The notes: generated by a model from the sequence alone, not told the origin. 61,540 bases of DNA from JAUVZL01 sp965603515 (GCA_965603515.1 CBFDDH010000011.1:1-61540), one strand, 5' to 3'; counted from the first letter of the stretch, positions 35,364-43,940 are shown. Numbers and translations are program-made.

Positions 35364-35957
35364 ATGCGCCATGGAGAAAAGGTAATCATTGGTGTTGGGG
35401 GTAATATTGGATCAGGGAAAACCGTCGTCAGCAGGTTCTTTGAGGAGTTTGGCGCAATCTATTTATCTGCTGATGAAATCGGATGGGAAGTATTGAGAGA
35501 GATCAAATACCAACTGAAGGGCAGATTTGGTGAGGTAATTATGGATGGTCAAGATATTGATCGGAAAAAGCTTCAGAACATGATATTTTCGCATGATGGG
35601 AATCTTGCCTTTTTGAACAGGTTATCTCATCCTTTATTGAAGAAGAAAATCCTTGAGAAGATAAACAAATTCACATCTGGCACGATCGTTATTGACGCTG
35701 CATTGCTTTTTGATTGGCCCGAAATACTGAAAGAGATCGATTGTTCGATCCTTGTATCTTCATCGGACGAGAAAAAAGAAGAGCGGGCAGTGAATAACGG
35801 CATGGACAAGCAGTTATTTTGTAGGATTCTGCGTTCACAGCAAAACGAAGCCGAAATGTCCAAACAGGCAACATACATTATCAATAATAACGGTACTGTT
35901 CAGGAACTTAAAGAACAGTGCTCTAGAGTATTTGAGGAGATAAAGAATGATCGTTGA
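35364..35957 (+). CDS. coaE: dephospho-CoA kinase
   Basis: It performs the last step of coenzyme A synthesis, which supplies the ACP prosthetic group used by its neighbours. The 197-residue protein has the P-loop GGNIGSGKTVVSRFF, the adenylate-binding DEIGWEVL region, LSHPLLKKKI and IDAALLFDW. It overlaps the following zinc-ribbon gene by 11 nt. Confidence 0.9.
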   Translation: MRHGEKVIIGVGGNIGSGKTVVSRFFEEFGAIYLSADEIGWEVLREIKYQLKGRFGEVIMDGQDIDRKKLQNMIFSHDGNLAFLNRLSHPLLKKKILEKINKFTSGTIVIDAALLFDWPEILKEIDCSILVSSSDEKKEERAVNNGMDKQLFCRILRSQQNEAEMSKQATYIINNNGTVQELKEQCSRVFEEIKNDR

Positions 35958-36816
35958 ATGCAGTAATTGTCATGCAAAATATAATGTAGATGAGGGTAAA
36001 ATACCAGACACGGGCATTAGGGTTAAGTGCCATAAATGTCAGACCATTATTTTTATCCAGAAAGAAGTGGCGGCATATCAACCTGTTCAGACAGAAGTAC
36101 CTGTGCCAGAACCAACTACACCCGAGTCTGCCGCGCCATTGGCAGCAGCATCAGAAGCATCAGGAGAGCCGAGCGATCAAGTGCCTCCTGCTGAATCAAC
36201 TCCCAGTCTACCGGCACAACCTGAAGAACCTTCAGTGCCTCAAGAACCCGAAGCTCCACCTCCAGAACCCGAGGCTGCGCCAGCGCCCGAAGCTCCACCT
36301 CCAGGACCCGGGGTTGCACCAACTGAGCCAGAAGTTCCTGCACCTCAGGAACCCGAAGTTCCGATTCCAGAACCTTCAGTACCGCCAGCGCCTGAAGTTC
36401 CAACTCCAGAACCCGAGGTTGCACCAACTGAGCCAGAAGTTCCTGCACCTCAGGAACGGCTTGAACAAGCTGCGCCTCTGGATGTGGTGATGCCATCTGA
36501 ACATATTATTGCTTCGCCGACCGGATCATTACCTACCGCACCTCTTGAAACCGAGATGAGCGATGAGGATAAGAAATGGAATGAACGGGCACGAAGACTT
36601 GCCAAAGCCCTTGCTTCAGATTTAGTACTGTATAATCAGGGTAAGGTCGAAGAAGGATTACGTGAAGGTACTCTGGCCCAGCTTCTTGGTTCAGAAATCA
36701 GACGGTCGTGGGAGTATTATTGCCAGCAAATCCCCAAACACATTGTGGAAGGCACTGATTATTTTAAAGATCAACTGAATAAAATAGTCGGTAAAGGCAA
36801 AGAGATCTTCAAATAA
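35947..36816 (+). CDS. zinc-ribbon protein with Pro/Glu-rich repeat linker
   Basis: This 289-residue protein has three parts. Residues 1-40 form a MJ0042-type zinc ribbon (CSNCHAKYNVDEGKIP..CHKC). Residues about 45-200 are a low-complexity Pro/Glu/Ala/Val linker of repeated PEVPAPQEPE-like units. Residues about 205-289 are a charged helical domain (ARRLAKALASDLVLYNQGKVEEG..). Similar three-part proteins occur in other bacteria but I know of no assigned function. There is no signal peptide or membrane segment. The linker DNA contains a 40-nt exact direct repeat. Confidence 0.75.
   Translation: MIVECSNCHAKYNVDEGKIPDTGIRVKCHKCQTIIFIQKEVAAYQPVQTEVPVPEPTTPESAAPLAAASEASGEPSDQVPPAESTPSLPAQPEEPSVPQEPEAPPPEPEAAPAPEAPPPGPGVAPTEPEVPAPQEPEVPIPEPSVPPAPEVPTPEPEVAPTEPEVPAPQERLEQAAPLDVVMPSEHIIASPTGSLPTAPLETEMSDEDKKWNERARRLAKALASDLVLYNQGKVEEGLREGTLAQLLGSEIRRSWEYYCQQIPKHIVEGTDYFKDQLNKIVGKGKEIFK
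36313..36457 (+). repeat. in-frame direct repeat in the Pro/Glu linker
   Basis: The same 40 nt begin at 36313 and 36418, exactly 105 nt (35 codons) apart, with more diverged copies before them. It can expand or contract without breaking the frame. Confidence 0.8.
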
Positions 36817-36935
36817 ATATCGATTCACAATCTCAACAACACTGAAACGTATTGCCAGAGAAAATCGATATCTTGTGATCATTAGGTGATTTACGGTTCT
36901 TAGAATGCCTTATCCCCTATGTGGATTTTTTTGGG

Positions 36936-37898
36936 CTACCTTTTTACAATCCCACGATAGTAAACAAGCAATAAACCAATCATCAGAACAGCAAAGATAA
37001 TAATTCCGTAATGCATAGGTATGAGCTGTTTGCTGTATTCATTGATCCAAAAGGTAGCTAGTGATGTGTAGGCGATAAAAAGAAGGATGAACGACATAAT
37101 GAGAACTAAGAAATTAGGTATTGCAGGTTTGTCTGTTGTTCTTCTTACAAAGAAGAAAATACCGATAGTCAGCAAGAACATAATAGTTGAAGGGATTAAA
37201 CCAGAAAGTAGGTAGGAACTCTTGGGACCCCAGCGATTAGGGTTGCCATGAATGTCAAAATGGACCGCAATCCGTTCTGGTAATTGATTATAGTTCAGCA
37301 GGATCATTATAACGACCAAAATGAATAAGGTAATTGGCACAACTAGTATTACAGGATTTGCGCGTTTTTCCCTGTCTTCCGGGAATGGTTCAAGGACTTT
37401 GATTTCTCCGGTTACACCCAAGACATTTGTCTTGAGGTATTGCTCAAATTCATCACCATTCTGTGGTGACAAAGCGAAATTCATCTTTTTGGTCTTGATT
37501 ATGATAATATCTTTCAGTTTTGTTAAATGACAATTGATTTCTCCGTACTCGGCAGTGGAGAATAATCCATAGAACCCAAACAATCCACCATTACCAAAGA
37601 TCCGTGCCACTTTCAATTTGGCAAAATCCGGTACGCGAACATAGGCTTCAATGTCGTTCATCGGTATGCTAATTTGCTTGCCGATGACCTTTTCGAGAAT
37701 TAAAATGGAACCTTTAAAGACAAGTTTTTTTGGACTTAACAAATAGCAGATGAGTAGAATAAATATCATGAGTACAGCGAATAGCCACCCAAAAGGTACT
37801 TTCACAATAAAGAATATGGAAAGGATAATCAAAAAAGCCGTGGTTGCTATCGACACGGTGGTAGCGGTTCGATCCAACTTCGCGACTTTGAACTCCAT
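36936..37898 (-). CDS. DUF1648-like multi-pass membrane protein
   Basis: This 320-residue membrane protein has two N-terminal hydrophobic segments, a soluble middle (about 60-180) resembling a PH-like domain, then four or so further membrane segments. The sequence LLNYNQLPERIAVHFDIHGNPNRWGPKS is the DUF1648 signature found in SdpI-like and related membrane proteins. The function is not established. Its start is leaderless-type and faces the phosphohexomutase gene, with the two promoters touching. The gap 36817-36935 after the zinc-ribbon gene shows no gene. Confidence 0.75.
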   Translation of the reverse strand: MEFKVAKLDRTATTVSIATTAFLIILSIFFIVKVPFGWLFAVLMIFILLICYLLSPKKLVFKGSILILEKVIGKQISIPMNDIEAYVRVPDFAKLKVARIFGNGGLFGFYGLFSTAEYGEINCHLTKLKDIIIIKTKKMNFALSPQNGDEFEQYLKTNVLGVTGEIKVLEPFPEDREKRANPVILVVPITLFILVVIMILLNYNQLPERIAVHFDIHGNPNRWGPKSSYLLSGLIPSTIMFLLTIGIFFFVRRTTDKPAIPNFLVLIMSFILLFIAYTSLATFWINEYSKQLIPMHYGIIIFAVLMIGLLLVYYRGIVKR

Positions 37899-37903
37899 AC
37901 TAA

Positions 37904-37931
37904 ATTATAATGACTATTTTCAGGATGTCAA
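37904..37931 (-). promoter_or_regulatory. DUF1648-like gene promoter, leaderless type
   Basis: Minus strand: TTGACA (37931-37926), a 16-bp spacer, TATAAT (37909-37904), 5 nt, then ATG at 37898. The -35 directly abuts the divergent -35 of the next promoter. Confidence 0.88.
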
Positions 37932-37959
37932 TTGACAACTCGTCAATTGAAAGTATAAT
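37932..37959 (+). promoter_or_regulatory. phosphohexomutase promoter, leaderless type
   Basis: TTGACA (37932-37937), a 16-bp spacer, TATAAT (37954-37959), 5 nt, then ATG 37965. With the divergent promoter the two -35 boxes form the 12-bp palindrome TGTCAATTGACA. Confidence 0.88.
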
Positions 37960-37964
37960 TGTCC

Positions 37965-39287
37965 ATGGCGTTAATGTTCAGCATATCAGGACTCAGAGGA
38001 CTTGTGGGTAAAGACCTGACACCGGATATTGTCTTTCAGTATGCAGTTGTATTTGGTAAATATCTTGGTCAAGGGAAAGTCATCGTTGGTCGGGATACAC
38101 GAAAATCAGGGCCCTTATACACTCAGGCTGTGAGCGAAGGGTTAGGCTCGGTAGGTTGTCATATTATTGATCTAGGTATTGTGCCGACACCAACTGTACT
38201 TTTTATGGTTAGACATTGCAGGGCAAAAGGTGGTATCGCAATAACCGCCAGTCATAATCCAGTTGAATGGAATGCGTTGAAGTTCATTAGCGCAAAGGGA
38301 CAGTTCCTTGATCAACAGGGATTCAAGACTTTTTCTAAGAAATTGAGGATGGCTGATTTTGTTTCTAGAGCCGAAACCAGACAAATCCATTACCAAACGC
38401 TGGCACATAGCGTTGATGCGCATATTGATAAAATAACCAGTATTTTAAAGCCAACCAGTGAGAAATTAAAGGTTGGTGTAGATGCGGTGAATGGTGCTGG
38501 GTCAATTGCTTTGCCACGGGTGCTTGAAAAAATGGGTTGCAAGGTGTACCGTTTGAACTGCAAATTCAATCCGAAATTCCCGCGGCGGCCTGAACCAAAA
38601 CCAGAAAATATCAAAGAAATTTGTGATTATGTGAAAGAAAAAGGCTTGGATTTAGGTATCGCATGTGATCCTGATTGTGATCGTTTATCTATTGTTGACG
38701 AAAGAGGTAAGGCAATAGGTGAAGACAGGACATTAGTGCTGGCCACTGATTTCATATTGGAACACAAGGCAGGGCATGTTGTAACTAATCTCTCGACTAC
38801 CACCTTAATGGACTATATCACAAAGAAACATCAATGTAAACTCTACCGGACCAAAGTTGGTGAAGCTAATGTTGTATCAAAAATGGTGCAAACGAATGCC
38901 GTAATAGGCGGTGAAGGTAATGGGGGGATCATCTATCCGCGCATAAATTTCACGAGAGATGCGTTGGTGGCTGCAGCGATCATAATTAAGCTAATGGTTA
39001 AGCAGGATCAGCGATTGTCCCAGATAATCGCTCAGTACCCCAAGTACTTTATGAAAAAAGAAGAGTTAAGTATTTCGCCAGAGAAGTTTGAAGAAAGGAA
39101 GGAACGGCTAGCGAGAATTTTCAAAGGTCGGCTTGATTATATTGATGGCATTAGAATAACGGCAAAGGATTATTGGTTACATATTAGACCATCGCAGACT
39201 GAACCGTTCATTCGAATCATTGGGGAGGCGAAAGATAGAAAAAAGATTGAGGAGTGCATTAGGACAGTCAAACACATTTTGAGTTAA
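37965..39287 (+). CDS. glmM: phosphoglucosamine/phosphohexose mutase
   Basis: This alpha-D-phosphohexomutase of 440 residues is probably the source of glucosamine 1-phosphate for UDP-GlcNAc and peptidoglycan. Visible are SISGLRG, the phospho-Ser motif ITASHNPVEWNALKF, the metal loop DPDCDRLSIVD, the GEGNGG sugar loop, and the C-terminal phosphate loop RPSQTEPFIRI. The style is closer to archaeal-type GlmM/phosphomannomutases, so substrate choice is uncertain. ATG 37965 is 5 nt from the -10. A second ATG at 37974 is also possible. A TTG at 37959 lies inside the -10 and cannot be used. Confidence 0.85.
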   Translation: MALMFSISGLRGLVGKDLTPDIVFQYAVVFGKYLGQGKVIVGRDTRKSGPLYTQAVSEGLGSVGCHIIDLGIVPTPTVLFMVRHCRAKGGIAITASHNPVEWNALKFISAKGQFLDQQGFKTFSKKLRMADFVSRAETRQIHYQTLAHSVDAHIDKITSILKPTSEKLKVGVDAVNGAGSIALPRVLEKMGCKVYRLNCKFNPKFPRRPEPKPENIKEICDYVKEKGLDLGIACDPDCDRLSIVDERGKAIGEDRTLVLATDFILEHKAGHVVTNLSTTTLMDYITKKHQCKLYRTKVGEANVVSKMVQTNAVIGGEGNGGIIYPRINFTRDALVAAAIIIKLMVKQDQRLSQIIAQYPKYFMKKEELSISPEKFEERKERLARIFKGRLDYIDGIRITAKDYWLHIRPSQTEPFIRIIGEAKDRKKIEECIRTVKHILS

Positions 39288-39302
39288 AGATTGTTTATTT
39301 AA

Positions 39303-39349
39303 TAACAAATTCTGAATTTAACATTACATATTTGACATTTTAGATTTGT
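39303..39349. repeat. AT-rich word repeat after glmM
   Basis: It contains ATTTGACATT (39330-39339) followed by TTAGATTT, the same words as at 18462-18493. A GCCCGGGC followed by seven T lies just downstream (39361-39375), but the stem is too short to call a terminator with confidence. Confidence 0.55.
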
Positions 39350-39376
39350 TGCTAATGTCTGCCCGGGCTTTTTTTA

Positions 39377-39404
39377 TTGACATTTCCAGAAAGTATGGTA
39401 AGAT
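39377..39404 (+). promoter_or_regulatory. glycosyltransferase promoter, leaderless type
   Basis: TTGACA (39377-39382), a 16-bp spacer, TAAGAT (39399-39404), 5 nt, then an in-frame GTG at 39410. The in-frame TTG at 39377 is part of the -35 box and cannot be the start. Confidence 0.75.
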
Positions 39405-39409
39405 TGAAT

Positions 39410-40081
39410 GTGGATTTAGAGCATATTGGTGTCGTCATCCCAGCGTTTAATGTGGAAGAGACGATAGGTTCTTTGATCGAGGATATTATCACGCAAGGTG
39501 CTGGACCAGAAAATGTCATTGTGGTCAATGATGGTTCGTTTGACAAAACCGGTGAGATTGCGGGGGGTTTTGACGTGACTTTGGTCACCCACAAAAAAAA
39601 TTTAGGTAAGGGGGCAGCGTTGAAACATGGTTTTGAAGTTGCCCGGAGTAAACACATCAACCGGATATTCACGCTTGATGCTGATGGGCAACATAAGGTT
39701 GCTGAAATGGATGGTTTTCTAAAAGATAAGGAGAAGTTTGATTTGATAATAGGTTTCCGTTACAATATGGCAAGCATGCCTAAACTTAGGCAGTTAGTCA
39801 ATCGAACAACGTCACTTGTTGTGTCATTACTTGCTCATTCTCATCTGGTAGATGTTCAATGTGGCTTTCGTCTTATTGATTTGGCGATATTCGATAGACT
39901 CATCCTGAGGACGAATAATTATCAGACTGAATCAGAAATGATCATCAAGGCGGCACGGCTTAAGTACCGTATAGGCTCTATGCCGATAACAACGGTTTAT
40001 GATAATGAAAAGAGTTATATCAAACCTCTTATTGATACATTGCGTTTTTTGATGATGGCGGTGGGGTCTTTATGGCGTTGA
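39410..40081 (+). CDS. GT2-family glycosyltransferase (dolichol-phosphate-mannose-synthase-like)
   Basis: This 223-residue GT-A fold transferase has VVIPAFNVEETIG, VNDGSFDKT, NLGKGAALKHGF, and the metal-binding LDADGQHK. QCGFRLID and the TESEMIIKA segment match polyprenyl-phosphate glycosyltransferases. There are no obvious membrane helices at the end, so it may act at the membrane surface. The GTG 39410 start is chosen from the promoter position and removes 11 residues that precede the conserved fold. It overlaps surE by 10 nt. Confidence 0.82.
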   Translation: MDLEHIGVVIPAFNVEETIGSLIEDIITQGAGPENVIVVNDGSFDKTGEIAGGFDVTLVTHKKNLGKGAALKHGFEVARSKHINRIFTLDADGQHKVAEMDGFLKDKEKFDLIIGFRYNMASMPKLRQLVNRTTSLVVSLLAHSHLVDVQCGFRLIDLAIFDRLILRTNNYQTESEMIIKAARLKYRIGSMPITTVYDNEKSYIKPLIDTLRFLMMAVGSLWR

Positions 40082-40809
40082 TACTATTGACTAATGATGA
40101 TGGTTATGATGCTCTTGGTTTTCAGGCTTTACATCGGGAGTTGAAGAAAGAGTTTGACGTTTTTGCAGTCGCACCGCGTTTTCAGCAGAGCGGCGCAAGT
40201 CATTCGTTAACACTGAAACGACCGATAAGGGTTGAAAGGATCCGCGACAAATTCTACACAATAGATGGAACTCCAACTGATTGCGTTCTGCTCGCCTATC
40301 ATGATCTGATTAAGGAAGATATCACGGTGGTTATTGCTGGAATAAACCACGGTCCGAATATGGGCAGTGATGTTTTCTATTCAGGAACTGTAGCCGCTGC
40401 TTTACAAGGAGCTACTTTAGGAATCAATTCTATTGCCGTTTCTCTCTCCTCTCGGGACTATAATGACTTTTCTGGTGCCGTATCATATGCCCGTGATTTA
40501 GTTGCGCGCATAATTGCCTTCAAGACAAAAGGTGTCATACTCAACGTTAATATCCCGGATGGTGTAATCAAAGGTGAAAGAATTACGAAAATGGGGAAGC
40601 GCATTTATCATGACAAAGTTATAAGAAACAATGCGCAAAAGAACGTGATGTACAGTGTCATAGATGGTACGCTTTCCTGCAAGATTGCGGCGGATACTGA
40701 TTTTAAAGCGGTCAAAGAGCATTATGTATCGATAACCCCTCTTAAACTTGATCTTACAGACTACGAAGGTATGCAAACTTTGCAGGAACATCTGAAGATC
40801 ATAAGATAA
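40072..40809 (+). CDS. surE: 5'-nucleotidase SurE
   Basis: This 245-residue nucleoside-monophosphate phosphatase has the metal-site start LLTNDDGYDALG, APRFQQSGASHSLT, GTPTDCVLLA, and GINHGPNMGSDVFYSGTVAAALQGA, all SurE signatures. Its ATG lies inside the end of the glycosyltransferase gene. Confidence 0.96.
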   Translation: MALILLTNDDGYDALGFQALHRELKKEFDVFAVAPRFQQSGASHSLTLKRPIRVERIRDKFYTIDGTPTDCVLLAYHDLIKEDITVVIAGINHGPNMGSDVFYSGTVAAALQGATLGINSIAVSLSSRDYNDFSGAVSYARDLVARIIAFKTKGVILNVNIPDGVIKGERITKMGKRIYHDKVIRNNAQKNVMYSVIDGTLSCKIAADTDFKAVKEHYVSITPLKLDLTDYEGMQTLQEHLKIIR

Positions 40810-40811
40810 AC

Positions 40812-40839
40812 TTGACTTGAATGAAAAAATGTATATAAT
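40812..40839 (+). promoter_or_regulatory. yajC promoter
   Basis: TTGACT (40812-40817), a 16-bp spacer, TATAAT (40834-40839). The leader is about 20 nt and carries AGAAAGGAG before the start, so it is leadered. It heads yajC-def-fmt-rsmB. Confidence 0.85.
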
Positions 40840-40866
40840 TGCAACTACAGTAGAAAGGAGAAAATA

Positions 40867-41190
40867 ATGCTATTATCGCTTTTTCAGCAATCATGTGAAC
40901 AGGGTGGACAACAGCAAGGTAACCCTTTGCTCAGTTTTTTACCGCTGGTTCTCATTTTTGTTGTGTTCTATTTTCTTTTGATTAGGCCCCAGCAAAAAAG
41001 GCAGAAGAAACATCAGAAACTGCTCCAGGCGCTCAACCGAGGAGATCAAGTTATTACCTCTTCGGGTATCCACGGCACGATAGCCAATGTAAAGGAGCGC
41101 ACTGTTATTGTTGTAATCGCTGATGGCGTGAAGGTTGAAATTGAAAAAAGCCACATTGCTGGCAAATCGGATAAAACAAGAGGCTCTTAA
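40867..41190 (+). CDS. yajC: Sec translocase accessory subunit YajC
   Basis: This 107-residue single-pass membrane protein is associated with SecDF. A hydrophobic helix (FLPLVLIFVVFYFLLIRP, about residues 22-40) is followed by the conserved PQQKRQKKHQKLLQAL and GDQVITSSGIHGTI segments. No secD/secF follows it here; instead it leads into def-fmt-rsmB. The 70-nt gap to def holds only loose word-like sequence. Confidence 0.93.
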   Translation: MLLSLFQQSCEQGGQQQGNPLLSFLPLVLIFVVFYFLLIRPQQKRQKKHQKLLQALNRGDQVITSSGIHGTIANVKERTVIVVIADGVKVEIEKSHIAGKSDKTRGS

Positions 41191-41260
41191 CAAAGAATAA
41201 CAATCGACTGATAATGGACCACCTGTGTCCTCTAATCTGTCTATGCAATCGAGATGAAAC

Positions 41261-41773
41261 ATGGTTTTAAAAATAGTGAAGTATCCTGAGAGTATTTTGA
41301 GAAAACGATGTCTGCCAGTCAAGAGAATATCAAAGGGAATAATTGAATTATCCGATGACATGATAGAGACAATGAAAAAAGAGGATGGTTTAGGTCTTGC
41401 CGCGAATCAGGTGGGCTCACAGGTGCAGGTTTTTGTTCTAAACACAACACCCCGTGAAGACAGTCCGACACCAGAAATTTTTATTAACCCTAAAATCCTC
41501 GATCAAGAAGGAGCCGTTATTGAAGAAGAGGGTTGTTTGAGTTTCCCGGAATTATACCTGAAAATAACAAGATATGAGAAGGTTCGACTGCACGCAAAGA
41601 ATCTGTATAATGAAGACATTATATACGAGAGCAGTGGGTTATTGGCAAGAGCGATCCAGCACGAGATCGATCACTTAAACGGTGTTGTGTTTGTCGACCG
41701 TGCCAACAAAGAAGATGAGCAAGTGATAAGGGACTATTTAGCTAATTTGGACGCTAGCGTAGAGACGAAATGA
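41261..41773 (+). CDS. def: peptide deformylase
   Basis: It removes the formyl group from nascent N-terminal Met. The 170 residues show all three motifs: GLAANQVG, EEGCLSFPE, and QHEIDHLNGVVFVDR, with the Cys and two His metal ligands. It overlaps fmt by 4 nt, the classic pairing of formylation and deformylation. Confidence 0.96.
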   Translation: MVLKIVKYPESILRKRCLPVKRISKGIIELSDDMIETMKKEDGLGLAANQVGSQVQVFVLNTTPREDSPTPEIFINPKILDQEGAVIEEEGCLSFPELYLKITRYEKVRLHAKNLYNEDIIYESSGLLARAIQHEIDHLNGVVFVDRANKEDEQVIRDYLANLDASVETK

Positions 41774-42687
41774 AAATATTATTTTTTGGTTCAGGACAAT
41801 TTTCTTTGCCCATTATAAAAAGATTGCACGACAACTTTGCGCTGCTCGGTGTCGTGGCGACAAAGCCAAGACCAAAAGGCAGGGGGTTGCATAGGTCTTT
41901 ATCCGAAAGTGCGGAGTGGATACAGGATCAAGACATAAGCCTTTTCACTCCAGACGATCCAAACAGTGATACGTTTATTCGTGACCTTATTAAACTTAAG
42001 CCTAATCTTTTTATTTTATCGGCATTTGGTCGCATATTGAGCGGTGAATTGCTTAAGGTACCAAGCCTGGGTGGTATGAATATCCATCCTTCATTGTTGC
42101 CGAAATACCGTGGTCCTGCACCTATCCAGAGGGCGATTATGGCAGGTGAGAAGAAAAGCGGCATCACAATTTTCTTTATGGATGAGAAGATCGACCACGG
42201 AAAAATAATTCTTCAAGAAATACTCGAGATCAAACCTGATGAAAATTACGGTTCGCTCCAAACTCGATTATCGGAACTGGGTGCTGATTTGATGATCAAA
42301 GCTATTGAATCTATTGAGATTGGAAGATACGAGATGATACAGCAGAATGAGGACCAAATGAGTTATGCTCCTAAGATTAAGAAGAGGGAGATGATTATCA
42401 ATTGGTATGATAGCACCGAGAAAACAGTAAATCTGGTAAGGGCTTTGTCACCTCGACCCGGAGCAAAAACCACATTTCGAGATAAGGAACTTAAGATTAT
42501 CAATGTCGTACGTGGTTGTGAAAGTTTTGGACCGAGGACAATACATGTTGACAAAAAGAATCTGTATGTTGGGACTGCTGATGGGTCGGTTATTTTGAAA
42601 CGTGTGCACCCTCAGGACAGGTCGCTTATGTCTGGTCTCGATTTCAAAAATGGTTTTCGTATAAAAGAAGGAGAGCTGATTGGATGA
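41770..42687 (+). CDS. fmt: methionyl-tRNA formyltransferase
   Basis: It formylates initiator Met-tRNA. The 305-residue protein has FFGSGQFSLPII, the catalytic HPSLLPKYRGPAPIQRAIMAG, and the DEKIDHG segment, followed by the C-terminal OB-like domain (SPRPGAKTTF). It is coupled at both ends by ATGA overlaps to def and rsmB. Confidence 0.95.
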   Translation: MKILFFGSGQFSLPIIKRLHDNFALLGVVATKPRPKGRGLHRSLSESAEWIQDQDISLFTPDDPNSDTFIRDLIKLKPNLFILSAFGRILSGELLKVPSLGGMNIHPSLLPKYRGPAPIQRAIMAGEKKSGITIFFMDEKIDHGKIILQEILEIKPDENYGSLQTRLSELGADLMIKAIESIEIGRYEMIQQNEDQMSYAPKIKKREMIINWYDSTEKTVNLVRALSPRPGAKTTFRDKELKIINVVRGCESFGPRTIHVDKKNLYVGTADGSVILKRVHPQDRSLMSGLDFKNGFRIKEGELIG

Positions 42688-43940
42688 ATGCACGACAGGC
42701 GGCAATTGACGCTATATGTGAAGTGGATGAAGGCATTAATCTTAAAGATGCACTTGGTAAGATATTTGAAAAAGATGAGCTGAAAGAAGAAGACAGGTCC
42801 CTGGCTAATGAACTTGCTTTTGGCACATTAAGACACCGCGAAGATATTGATCAGATTATTGGGGAAACCTATGAGGGTGATTTTATATCGCTTGATATCA
42901 TCCTGAAAAATGTATTGAGGATCGCCGTGTATCAGTATCTCTTCTTGGATCGAATACCAATATACGCGATTGTAAATGAAGCTGTGAATTTCGGCAGGAC
43001 GATTAAGGAAAGGGGTTTGATAAATGCGATACTAAGGGGTATTATTAGGAATAAGAAAGTCCAGGCCTTACGGATACCGCGCGCATGGATTTTCAGAAAT
43101 ATCGCTGATGCTTATCCAGTTGAAGGGGAGAAGATAATAGAATCATTCAAGATCAGACCAACTCCCTACATCAGAATCAACCTATTGAAAAACAGTGTTG
43201 AAGACGCTGAACAGAAACTAGACGAGATAGATATCGATCACAAGCAAGCCAATTGGTTTTCTGAATTCAAGGCGGTAAGCCGTCTTGGAAGTATCATCAA
43301 TAGCCAGGTGATGAAAGATGGCTACATCTCGATCCATGATGAAGCACAGGGATTAGTCTGTCATCTAATGGCTCCTCAGTCTGGTGATAAGGTTGTCGAT
43401 CTTTGCGCCGCGCCCGGGAGCAAATCGACATACATGGCTGAGATTATGAAAAACCAGGGTATGATACTTGCCATTGAAATCAGCGAAGTAAGGATGAAGA
43501 TGGTTGTTGAAAATTCCAGTCGCCTCAGCCTTAATATTATAAAACCGATTCTTGCAGATGGCAGGAATTTTTCAATTGAAGGGATTGATAAAATTCTTAT
43601 CGACGCCCCATGTAGTAATTCAGGCGTTATTGCAAAAAGGCCAGAAGTTAAGGAACGAGTTAACAGTAAAGTGATAAAGAGACTGGCTAGGCTGCAATAT
43701 GATCTGATTTCTAACGCTGCTACCTTTCTGAAAGTTGATGGATCTTTAGTATATAGCACCTGTAGTATCTTACCCGAGGAAAATGAGGAGGTTATTGAAT
43801 TGTTTATCAAGAACAACTCCAACTTCGTCGTTGAACCAGCGAGCTCTTTCGTATCGGTTGGTGATACCTACTTAAAGGTTTTACCTGGCACATATCATAC
43901 GGATGGTGTTTTTGCTGCCCGTTTGAAAAGATTGAAATGA
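42684..43940 (+). CDS. rsmB: 16S rRNA m5C967 methyltransferase
   Basis: This 418-residue protein has an N-terminal NusB-like RNA-binding domain (ARQAAIDAICEVDEG.., about 1-140) and a C-terminal SAM methyltransferase domain. The two cysteines of m5C enzymes are seen in IDAPCSNSGVIAKRPE and YSTCSILPEENEEV. DLCAAPGSKSTYMAE is the SAM site. It ends the yajC-def-fmt-rsmB operon. A weak hairpin (ATCAAGA 44061-44067 / TCTTGAT 44074-44080) lies downstream. Confidence 0.95.
   Translation: MNARQAAIDAICEVDEGINLKDALGKIFEKDELKEEDRSLANELAFGTLRHREDIDQIIGETYEGDFISLDIILKNVLRIAVYQYLFLDRIPIYAIVNEAVNFGRTIKERGLINAILRGIIRNKKVQALRIPRAWIFRNIADAYPVEGEKIIESFKIRPTPYIRINLLKNSVEDAEQKLDEIDIDHKQANWFSEFKAVSRLGSIINSQVMKDGYISIHDEAQGLVCHLMAPQSGDKVVDLCAAPGSKSTYMAEIMKNQGMILAIEISEVRMKMVVENSSRLSLNIIKPILADGRNFSIEGIDKILIDAPCSNSGVIAKRPEVKERVNSKVIKRLARLQYDLISNAATFLKVDGSLVYSTCSILPEENEEVIELFIKNNSNFVVEPASSFVSVGDTYLKVLPGTYHTDGVFAARLKRLK

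Noticed and set aside
36116..36496. 126-residue frame on the minus strand with repeated Val/Leu/Glu words
   Set aside because: It is the antisense of the Pro/Glu-rich linker. The repeats create an open frame by composition, and there is no start signal or homology.
36817..36871. Inverted repeat ATATCGATT / AATCGATAT in the gap after the zinc-ribbon gene
   Set aside because: The arms contain a self-palindromic ATCGAT, the loop is 37 nt, and no T-run follows. It is likely to be chance.
39361..39375. GCCCGGGC plus T-run as a terminator after glmM
   Set aside because: The palindrome leaves at most a 3-bp stem with a sensible loop, so it is too weak to call.
39377..39409. TTG start for the GT2 glycosyltransferase
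   Set aside because: The TTG is the first three bases of a consensus -35 box. The GTG at 39410 is at the leaderless position and precedes the conserved fold.
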